This document shows positions 1 to 6,821 of a DNA stretch of 64,000 bases, piece by piece. A model generated the notes under the pieces. It did not search any database and was not told the origin of the DNA. It was given only the letters and a program-made list of their open reading frames with translations. A program made the position numbers and the translations under genes. Source of the DNA: Paragorgia papillata (lineage: Eukaryota; Cnidaria; Anthozoa; Scleralcyonacea; Coralliidae); NCBI GenBank assembly GCA_035771165.1, contig JAWNZC010000368.1, positions 3,682,501 to 3,746,500 of the forward strand, in the 5' to 3' direction. Position 1 is the stretch's first letter. Each line of letters starts with the position of its first letter.

Positions 1-1
1 A

Positions 2-271
2 TAAGTTATTCCACAGCATGGCACCGCTATATTTAAAGCTTCTTTTCAAGAATTCTCTCGTGGGCTTTAGTAGTGCTGGGTCTGTATCATTGTTTCTAAG
101 ATTATAAGTGTTCTGAAAAACACTTCTTTTAAGGAAGGATTCTTTTAGATTTGGAGCAGTGTGGTCATTCAATATTTTGTACATGAGAACTGATTTACTG
201 TAAGAGTGTTTTACATCAAGTGTTTCCCACGACAGAGTGTCAAGAACATCGACTGACGTGATATCGTAACT
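2..271 (-). pseudogene. LINE reverse transcriptase ORF, C-terminal fragment
   Basis: Read on the minus strand, positions 268 down to 2 give 89 uninterrupted codons. They contain the run 'LMYKILNDHTAPNL' and end with 'REFLKRSFKYSGAMLWNNL'. The 'RSF.YSGA.LWN.L' ending is characteristic of the C-terminal end of reverse transcriptase ORFs in jockey/CR1/L2-type non-LTR retrotransposons, which are abundant in cnidarians. The fragment runs off the left edge and its upstream part is missing: homology stops at the (TTTG)n tract at 271-295, where the catalytic palm should lie further upstream. It has no catalytic motif and cannot be an active enzyme. The clade assignment is from memory of the motif. 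Confidence 0.82.
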
Positions 272-295
272 TGTTTGTTTGTTTGTTTGTTTGTT
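271..295. repeat. (TTTG)n microsatellite
   Basis: About six GTTT units. The tract sits exactly at the broken end of the LINE fragment. Confidence 0.9.
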
Positions 296-686
296 GAAAT
301 TGACCAAATTTTCTCACCTTCGCACGTCTCCAACCCTGTGTCTTGAAAAGGACCGGTTATCCCGGCTATCATGTAAACGCTAACAGGAGTTTATATTCGT
401 AGACGGGTTAACCCGGGCTCGCGTGAAGGCCCCTAAGCGCCTGTTCATATGGAGGCGAGTTACCCGGCCAGGGGAGTTCCTCGTCTCCTGTCGAGTTCCT
501 GGTCGGTAGAACAAACACTGTTTTCCCCACCGCGGTGTTTATATGAGACAGACGAGTATAACTCGCCCTGGCGAGAACTCTGGACTGGCAGCAGGGATCT
601 CGGCAAAACTGTATAAACATTTCCCGATATAAACACTTTTCCCCGTGTATATCTATATTCGTTGTTTATGTTACTTTTATTATAAG
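296..686. other. Non-coding, scrambled repeat remnants
   Basis: No convincing gene. The stretch holds scattered CCCGG/GTTAACCCGGG motifs and repeated 'GTTTATAT' and 'TATAAACA' words that resemble the termini of the CCCGGTTAACCGGG repeats at 3264-3412. It looks like decayed foldback elements. A short minus-strand reading frame here shows no protein features. Confidence 0.5.
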
Positions 687-831
687 TAATAACATGACTT
701 GAGGGAAATTAGCGATTAAATTTCCCCGCCGCCGAGGGTAGATTTGTGAAAGTCGGCCCGAGGACTTTTACAAATCTTCCCGAGGCAAAGGGGAAATTTA
801 ATCGCTAATTTCCCGGAAAGTCATGTTATTA
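687..831. mobile_element. 145-bp foldback (MITE-like) element
   Basis: Near-perfect inverted repeat. The left arm (687-727) runs from TAATAACATGACTT to AAATTTCCCC and is complementary to the right arm (790-831), with only a 3-nt mismatch block. The interior carries a second, weaker inversion (GATTTGTGAAAGTC with GACTTTTACAAATC). There is no coding potential. The transposon family is not recognised. Confidence 0.75.
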
Positions 832-911
832 GTTTGTAATATTATGATCACCGAGGAAAACTTTGAGAATCTTACCGACAGGAAATTTACACGGTTGATC
901 AGAGAAGTTGC

Positions 912-1135
912 ATCTAATTTTCCCATGCATGTTGATGAGGGAAAATATATGCAAGCGGGAAATTTAGAAGAAGACAAAAGATTTCTTTGTCTTCTAATTT
1001 TCCCTCATCAACATGCACGGGAAAATTAGAAGAAGACAAAGGATTTCTTTGTCTTCTAATTTTCCCTCATCAACATGCACGGGGAAATTAGAAGACAAAG
1101 GAAAAAGTTCCCTCTTGCATGAGCGATGAGGGAAA
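912..1135. repeat. Palindromic 62-bp tandem repeat
   Basis: A unit starting AGAAGAAGACAAA at 966 recurs at 1028 and partly at 1090, a 62-bp period. Each unit is itself a hairpin (AGAAGACAAA with TTTGTCTTCT) followed by TTTTCCCTCATCAACATGCA, whose complement (GCATGTTGATGAGGGAAAA) lies at 928-946. So the tandem repeat is built from foldback DNA. The open frame across it is incidental. Confidence 0.75.
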
Positions 1136-1220
1136 TACGAGGTTTACATTCCCTCGGAGAACAAAACAATCCGAGGCGATCATGGTATTATTGATGCTAA
1201 TCATCTCAAATATTACCAGG

Positions 1221-1679
1221 ATTGGCATTAAAAATTAAGTTTGTCTAATTTGAAAGAACTCATAAAATTGTAATAGAAGACCCTTTCCAACTTTTTCGTA
1301 TCTTTCTGCGTTTTCAAGATATTTCAATTTGTTTGATATGTAAATGAGATGGTCTCTGACGTCAGGATTGGGGTAAAATATTTTCATACAGAGCAAAATC
1401 ACTTACATATCTAACATGAAATGTTCAGCGTCGCAAGGAGTTTTTATGTGCACAGTTTCAAATGATTTCGTTGAACAAACTTAGAGATATAACTGGTTTT
1501 GCTACATGTGAAAATATTTTACCCCACACCTGACGTCATAGACCATATCATTTACATATCAAACAAATTGAAATATCTTGAAAACGAAGAGAGATACGAA
1601 AAAGTTGTAAAGGATGTTCTATTACAATTTTATGAGTTCTTTCAAATTAGACAAACTTAATTTTTATTGCCAATGTCCT
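1221..1679. mobile_element. TTAA-flanked MITE, family 1, copy A
   Basis: About 460 bp with inverted arms of roughly 170 bp. The left arm carries AAATTAAGTTTGTCTAATTT and TTTGATATGTAAATGAGATGG; the right arm carries the complements and ends TATTGCCAATGTCCT, followed by TTAA at 1680-1683. The left terminus is eroded. Sister copies lie at 7564, 10045 (partial), 13234, 13727 and 17337. A TTAA target with long inverted repeats is compatible with a piggyBac-type transposase acting in trans; no transposase is present. Two TGACGTCA octamers (1357 and 1531) sit symmetrically inside the arms. Confidence 0.85.
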
Positions 1680-1742
1680 TTAAGCCGGGCGTGCTAAACA
1701 TGTGAGCTTTTACATGTAAATGGCACACTTGTACGGTAAACA

Positions 1743-1778
1743 CCGATTTTTATCGGTTGACGAACCGTTAAAAATCGG
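1743..1778. other. 36-nt hairpin
   Basis: Arms of 16 bp with one mismatch: CCGATTTTTATCGGTT at 1743-1758 and AACCGTTAAAAATCGG at 1763-1778, around a 4-nt loop. It lies in the spacer between two MITEs and could be a remnant of a third element. Confidence 0.6.
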
Positions 1779-1792
1779 CTAAAATCGTAGCG

Positions 1793-2227
1793 TACACGCG
1801 TAAAAATCTCGCAAGTTGTTACAGCATTGTTGCCTGAACAATGCTGTAACAACTTGTTGACATATGTGAACAACATTGATAAATGAACAACATTGTTCAT
1901 CATTGTTTCAACAAGTTGTTACAGCTTGATGAAACAACAACCGTTGTTCACGCATGTTGGAACAACCGAAGAACGTGTTGATACATCAACCATGTTCACC
2001 ATTGTTGTAACGTTGTTGTTCATCGTTGTTATTTCGTCATGCTGTTACAACATGTTGTATCATGTGCGAACAACGTTGTTGGCTATAAAAATGTGCTGTT
2101 GGAACAACTTGTTCATGACTGTTGATTTATCCGTGAACAAGTTGTTCGAACCATAAGTGAACAACTTGTTGACAACTTGTTCACGGCGAGCAGCACAACA
2201 TTGTTCACGCCTGTTGACAACCGTGAA
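1793..2227. mobile_element. MITE family 2 (TACACGCG), truncated copy
   Basis: Begins with TACACGCGTAAAAA, the same terminus as the complete copy at 17807-18290, and is nearly identical to it over its length. It stops after ACAACCGTGAA at 2227, so the right terminal repeat is missing. Near its left end is a perfect 20-bp stem (1812-1831 with 1837-1856, loop GCCTG). The rest is a run of GTTGTTCA/TGAACAAC words. The open frames over it come from that word repetition. Confidence 0.85.
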
Positions 2228-2559
2228 TCAATTCCCAAAGGAGTGAGTTGAACGGAGAGAATATATTAATTTGCATATTTGAGGCAGAGCACGCTTTTGA
2301 TTATAAGCTTCGCATTTCCCTCGTGTAGGGAAGAAAGTGACAGCGTTATTTGGATAAAAGAGAAGAGCTTTGTTCGCTCTACTTCGCTAGTTTTGGTTTA
2401 AGATTGTTACACGTCTTCGAACCTTTGTCAACAATACGGGAATATACTGGAAAGCGAAGACAATGGAGTTAAAGATTAACCTTGGACAAAGTCAACTTGG
2501 TGTCGTTCGCTGGTTCAACAAACAAGGTATCGCTTATACTCTTCGTTTATTCAGTCTGT
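2228..2559. other. Unassigned; possible small first exon at 2463
   Basis: No recognised gene. An ATG at 2463 sits in a good animal initiation context (GACAATGG) and opens a 46-codon frame ending at 2603. A GT following AACAAACAAG at 2525 could be a splice donor after about 21 codons. The frame then runs into a foldback repeat, and no partner exon was found. I do not assert a gene. Confidence 0.2.
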
Positions 2560-2630
2560 CTGTTTACACGGTACCGGACGAATTCGGGACTGACCGCTCT
2601 TGAATTCGTCCTATTTCGCCGTGTAAACAG
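2560..2630. mobile_element. Short foldback ending CTGTTTACACGG
   Basis: CTGTTTACACGG at 2560-2571 pairs with CCGTGTAAACAG at 2619-2630, and the interior also pairs (GGACGAATTC with GAATTCGTCC). A related inverted piece (GAATTCGTCCGGTACCGTG) lies at 3434-3452, so 2560-3452 may be one larger, heavily rearranged foldback. Confidence 0.55.
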
Positions 2631-2971
2631 GCGAGACCGTACTATAAATTCGAGAACGGTTCCGAATTTGTCTTCCGCGTAAACATGAAAGGCGGAAGGC
2701 GGAACAATACTATTATAATCCCAGCAAACCAGGCTGAAAAACTGTTGAACTCGCTTCGATACGCGTTCGTTTGCTTGACTGTGTGAATAAATAGTGCTGA
2801 AAGGAACTGAAATAGAACATCAAAACGTTGTTCGTGTGTTTCGTGATCAAAGCGAAGATTTAATAAATTAATTAGTCTTCGTGAAGACGCTTTCCTGGGT
2901 TAGCTAAGATTTTAACAATCTTTTTATTAACGATGGGCTTACAAAATAAATAATAGACTAATTAGTGTTAA

Positions 2972-3190
2972 GCCCTAATCAAACGAGAACGCAAATCATC
3001 GCAAGTTGGCAGTCACGAATTTCTGTGGCGGTCGTTCGAACACCCAAATTACCAAAATAAAGGTTTCATGTTTTAAACAAGTTTTAACTTTGTCACGGTA
3101 CATAATATTTTCGGGAAATTATTCAGAGCGGCAGGCTGAGATAGCGTGACTGCCAACTTGCGATGACTTGCGTTCTCGTTTGATTAGGGT
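2972..3190. mobile_element. piggyBac-like MITE, 219 bp
   Basis: Flanked on both sides by TTAA (2968-2971 and 3191-3194). The inverted terminal repeats are about 49 bp, starting GCCCTAATCAAACGAG on the left and ending CTCGTTTGATTAGGGT on the right, with few mismatches. TTAA target duplication plus CCCTA-type termini are the signature of piggyBac-superfamily non-autonomous elements. There is no coding sequence inside. Confidence 0.8.
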
Positions 3191-3263
3191 TTAAAACTGA
3201 AGTAAAACTAACGTAGCTTTGCCCTTATTTACTTGATAATTGCGAATTTCGGCCTGAAATCAT

Positions 3264-3412
3264 CCCGGCTTACCGGGCTAGCTCGGTCCATGTAATCGTT
3301 TCGTAAACTCATCCCGGTTAACCGGGCCAGCCCGGGCTAGCTAGCCCGCTTGCCATGTGATCGAAATGTTAAAACAGCCCGGTTAACCGAGCTAGCCTGG
3401 TCCATGTAATCG
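3264..3412. repeat. Three degenerate CCCGGTTAACCGGG units
   Basis: Three loosely tandem units begin at about 3264, 3313 and 3378. Each has CCCGG(T/C)T(A/T)ACCG(G/A)G followed by a CTAGC word and, in the first and third, GGTCCATGTAATCG. The core is palindromic. Related words at 296-660 suggest a dispersed foldback family. Confidence 0.55.
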
Positions 3413-3454
3413 CCTAAATTCGAGACCGGTTGCGAATTCGTCCGGTACCGTGAA

Positions 3455-3919
3455 CCCCCGTTGGCGGATTTGGACCCCCCTTATTAATTTGGACCCAGAA
3501 AACGATGAATATGTTACATTCATTAATTTTCATATCCAAAGCCACTTATAAATCACACATATATAGTCGAGCTTATTGTGTTGCAAGAGCGAATAAAAAA
3601 CATTGTCGGGCGACATTTTCATAGTTCGAAAATTTGGTTCGTTGACGTACATGCATCAAATAAAATTCTATTGCCAGTAACATTATCTAAATTCAAAAAT
3701 CTTAACACTGTTATTAAGCTGAGTAAGTACTACAAAAAACTAGAAAGTTACCAAATGGAAATTTTTTTTTACTAACTCTGGTAGTGGTTTCTATTTTACG
3801 GTTTGTGTTCTTTATCACTAATATAAAGCGACAAAAAAACTTCAGACTGTTCGCGGTTATGAATTTCGTTTATATTATTGTTTAACTTTTGGAGGGGGGT
3901 CCAAATACGCCAACGGGGG
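3455..3919. mobile_element. Foldback element with CCCCCGTTGGCG termini
   Basis: The 26-bp terminal repeats start CCCCCGTTGGCGGATTTGG (3455-3480) and end CCAAATACGCCAACGGGGG (3894-3919), differing at one position. The 413-bp interior is AT-rich and holds only an incidental 65-codon frame. The element interrupts the GGTACCGTG remnant at 3452. Confidence 0.75.
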
Positions 3920-3950
3920 TCCATATTTACTAGTAGATTTGGACACCCGG

Positions 3951-3980
3951 GGGTCCAAATCTCCTAGGAGATTTGGACCC
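3951..3980. other. 30-bp perfect palindrome
   Basis: Centred on CTCCTAGGAG and bounded by GGGTCCAAAT and ATTTGGACCC, it is exactly self-complementary. It belongs to a cluster of GGGGGTCCAAAT words (3890-4030) derived from the terminus of the neighbouring foldback element. Confidence 0.9.
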
Positions 3981-4391
3981 TAGGAGATTTGGACCGGGGG
4001 TCCGAATTTAGGGGGGTCCGAATTAACTGGGACATGCACCGGCCTGAATTTTGTTTACATGAGAACGGCCTTGAAATTATATAGGCTTGACTCCGCTGTT
4101 GCTTCAAGATTTGTGCCAATTCTCCATTCCAGCTTGTGACCGCAAGAGAAGCATTATTTAACGTAGATTTGACACCAATCTCATTTAAAACAACGTATTG
4201 AGTTTGAGAGGTGAAAGTATGCTTCTTACGTCGGTTAAAAAGCTCTTTTTCGTGGCCAGGATTAGACTTTAATAGATTCGGCTGTTTACATGGAAAGCCG
4301 GCCTAGAGTTAGGCCGGGGTTCGGTCTAGCAGGTGACCTGAGATTAGGACAAGATTAGGACAGTTTGCTGTCAAGCTTTTGTTAGTGGTCA
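3981..4391. other. Repeat remnants, no gene seen
   Basis: Starts with further GGGGGTCCGAATT words, then single-copy-looking AT-rich DNA, then a CCGGCC-rich stretch at 4290-4325. No coding or RNA gene evidence. Confidence 0.5.
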
Positions 4392-4670
4392 TCAAATTCA
4401 TTAATAATTCATGACGAAAATTCAAAAGAAATGAATGTTTAATCAGCATCTTTAACTACGGATAAAACATTGATTAATAAAACATCAATGTTTTATCAAA
4501 GTTAATAGGCACTAGTGGCTCAAATTCAGCTTTTTCTGACTGTAAATGATCTTATTTAACCTTTTCTACGACTCTTAAACAAAGTAAATGATTCATTTAC
4601 ACTTACAATTTGATTCGGCTCGCCATTGTAAATGCCCATAAAGATCGGCCGCTCATATTTTAACTATTAC
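4392..4670. repeat. Dispersed repeat sharing its left end with 8370
   Basis: The 41 bp at 4392-4432 (core TTAATAATTCATGACG, then AAAATTCAAAAGAAAT) are almost identical to 8370-8412, and a weaker match lies at 7432-7476. Downstream both copies have CTCGCC(A/T)TTGTAAAT words near hairpins. They are probably ends of one AT-rich non-autonomous element. Confidence 0.6.
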
Positions 4671-5016
4671 TAAACTCAGAGGAACTGTGAGCTCCAGACG
4701 GGACGAACCTACAACCTGGCAAGTACTTCGTGTTAGTGACCGATGAATAATTATTTTGGCGTGTAAGATGCTAATTTTCATACGGAGGAATGGAGGGTGG
4801 GGGAGGGGGGGGGGAGCAGAAAAATTTATGCAAAGAAAATAAAGGATGTCCTGTCATACAAAAATTTTATTAACAAAAATAATTGAATAGGGACGTTCTG
4901 AAATTTACTGATATACAGTACAATTAATGTTTAAGGTGGTTCGACAGTCTAAGTCACAAGTAATTATCTTTTCCCCCCATAAAACGTTTTGCGCAGGTCT
5001 CGTGATGCAATTTTAG
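4671..5016. other. Non-coding; G-rich tract at 4784-4817
   Basis: No gene seen. At 4784-4817 the plus strand has GGGTGGGGGA followed by ten G, a run able to form a G-quadruplex in principle. The rest is AT-rich. Confidence 0.6.
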
Positions 5017-5229
5017 TTCATTGCATAGCTCTAGTGGTGGTCTTGATTATTGAAAAGTTTTATACCCTCAAAGTTTACCTAAGTGAAGAAATCGTATTCC
5101 CAATAAATGCAGAAAATCTAATTTGCATAAAATCTGTCGCTCACCACAAACACAATTTCTCTAGATATGCACGCGCTACAAGTTAAATCTATTCAATAAT
5201 CAAGACCACCATTAGAGCTATGCAATGAA
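5017..5229. mobile_element. 213-bp foldback element
   Basis: Arms of 38 bp: TTCATTGCATAGCTCTAGTG at 5017 pairs with its complement ending TAGAGCTATGCAATGAA at 5229, with about two mismatches. The interior is unrelated. No target duplication was recognised. Confidence 0.75.
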
Positions 5230-5378
5230 ATGAAGCTTATGAAACCTTTGTGAAGAAAATACGTGATTTCTCGTTATTTAGACACCTTAAATTTTTTATA
5301 GTTTTATGACAATAAACAATATTTTATAGAGTTGATTTAAGTCAGTCCTTAGTTAGCCAATCAAAACACTTACCGATA

Positions 5379-5434
5379 TGGATTATCCCAGAGCTTTCGC
5401 TTGCGTGCTGGCAAAGGCTCTGGGAACGAGATTG
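5379..5434. mobile_element. Solo right end of a Mutator-like foldback
   Basis: GGATTATCCCAGAGC through GGCTCTGGGAACGAGATTG matches the right end of the element at 9793-10010, including the CGAGATTG terminus. No left partner was found upstream. It abuts the target duplication of the next element. Confidence 0.55.
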
Positions 5435-5449
5435 TTTCTGGCCTTGGTT

Positions 5450-6580
5450 CAATCTCGTACCCGGAGCCTGCGATCCTTTTGTTCAATACCATGAATCGGG
5501 TAATAATTCCATGTCCTACATAACCCAAGTACTTCATGAAAGCCATACCCCAACACACAACCTAACCTAAGGATGGCAATTCGTGTAAATAGGACATGGA
5601 CGTATAACCATGAATCGGAGGCTCTGGGAAACTCCGATGAAACTCGTCATCTGATTGGTTAGTTTTAAAATAGTAAAATTTCAAATAATGTTCACGTTCC
5701 TAACTTGTTTAATCGATTTCTCGACGTTCTGTAACACATAATTATACACGACAGACCCAGAATATAATTGAACACATAAAATAATTCAAAACAGCAAAAA
5801 CCCCGACAATTTACAAGTTAAAACTATTATTGTTATTGTCGCTTCGTCGCCAAACAAACATCCATCGTCTGACTCGTCTCGTAATTCTTCGCAGTTTCGT
5901 CTCAGAACTTTAAAATTATATTAGAGAATACAAGGTCGATGTAATTTAGCCAAAATTCCTGGCAAAAAGTACAATTTCTTACCTGAGCGACTGAGCCGAT
6001 CACTGCCGAGTGCTGACGGCAACGCGGACATTTAAAACACTCTCGTCAAATAGTCCGGTTGAAGATGTCTCGTCAAATAGTCCGGTTGATGATGTCTCGT
6101 CAAATAGTCCGGTTAATGATGTCTCGTCAAATAGTCCGGTTGATGATGTCTCGTCAAATAGTCCGGTTAATGATGTCTCGTCAAATAGTCCAGTTGATGA
6201 TGTCTCGTCAAATAGTCCGGTTGATGATGTCTCGTCAAATAGTCCGGTTGATGATGTCTCGTCAAATAGTCCGGTTGATGATGTCTCGTCAAATAGACCG
6301 GTTAATGATGTTGAGAAAAGCTAATAAAGGCCATTTCTATCGCAACGTTTTGTCGGGAGCTTTGTAAAACATGTTGGGCCTTTTTTTATCGGTAAACAAA
6401 TATTTTTCCTGGTCTTCGAACAAGCGAACGATCGTCGATGACTGTTACAAATTATAGGGAACTGGGAACCAGAGGACTGGGAACAAAAACCCAATTTTGG
6501 GGTCTTTTTCATCGGAGTTTCCCAGAGCCTCCGTTCCTTGGTAATGACCAAAAGGATCGCAGGCTTTGGGTACGAGATTG
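5450..6580. mobile_element. Mutator-like non-autonomous element, 1,131 bp
   Basis: Termini CAATCTCGTACCC (5450) and GGGTACGAGATTG (6580) belong to 32-bp inverted repeats with two mismatches. The flanks are the perfect 9-bp direct repeat GCCTTGGTT (5441-5449 and 6581-6589). Nine-bp duplications and long terminal inversions fit the Mutator (MULE) superfamily. A second, inner pair of inverted blocks (GAGGCTCTGGGAAACTCC near 5618 and its complement near 6513) makes it a foldback. The interior has the 27-bp repeats at 6040-6309 and a strong-looking minus-strand splice donor (CAG|GTAAGAA, GT at 5982-5981) that may be captured host sequence. No transposase is encoded. Confidence 0.82.
6040..6309. 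repeat. Ten 27-bp tandem repeats
   Basis: The unit contains TCTCGTCAAATAGTCCGGTT followed by GATGATG; ten copies differ by a few substitutions. Because 27 is a multiple of three, two plus-strand frames stay open, giving 'SSNSPVDDV' or 'MMSRQIVRL' repeats. There is no signal peptide, no splice context and no codon-level constraint visible, so I read this as a minisatellite inside the Mutator-like element, not a gene. Confidence 0.85.
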
Positions 6581-6589
6581 GCCTTGGTT

Positions 6590-6712
6590 AGAGTTAATTT
6601 TTGAGGGTATATATAGAGGCCAATTGAGAGGGCACCAGTGGCATTGACATCAAACATTTACGGTACTGGCAAAAAGCAAGCAAGATGCAAAACCAGATTT
6701 TTTTAAGCATAC
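6590..6712. other. Short spacer, no gene seen
   Basis: DNA between the Mutator-like element and the 3' end of the peptide gene at 6822-9553. No feature recognised. Confidence 0.5.
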
Positions 6713-6718
6713 TTTATT
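6713..6718 (-). promoter_or_regulatory. Poly(A) signal AATAAA of peptide gene A
   Basis: AATAAA on the minus strand, about 105 nt after the stop codon of the gene at 6822-9553. The paralogue has the same hexamer about 95 nt after its stop, which supports both. Confidence 0.5.
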
Positions 6719-6821
6719 TGTTATATAAGTCAAATGGCCATATAATTATTTTCTTTTGAGATTTGTATTCTTTTCAACGAGAGTATCTCTCGAGTATTAT
6801 CCTTCTTTAGTCTCGCGCAGA

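Noticed and set aside
1694..2156. Open frames on both strands rich in Val, Cys, Phe
   Set aside because: They are produced by GTTGTTCA/TGAACAAC words of MITE family 2 and are repeated in the second copy at 17732-18170.
6010..6367. Two overlapping repeat proteins (SSNSPVDDV and MMSRQIVRL)
   Set aside because: Both come from the same 27-bp tandem repeat inside a transposable element. Two frames open at once argues against coding.
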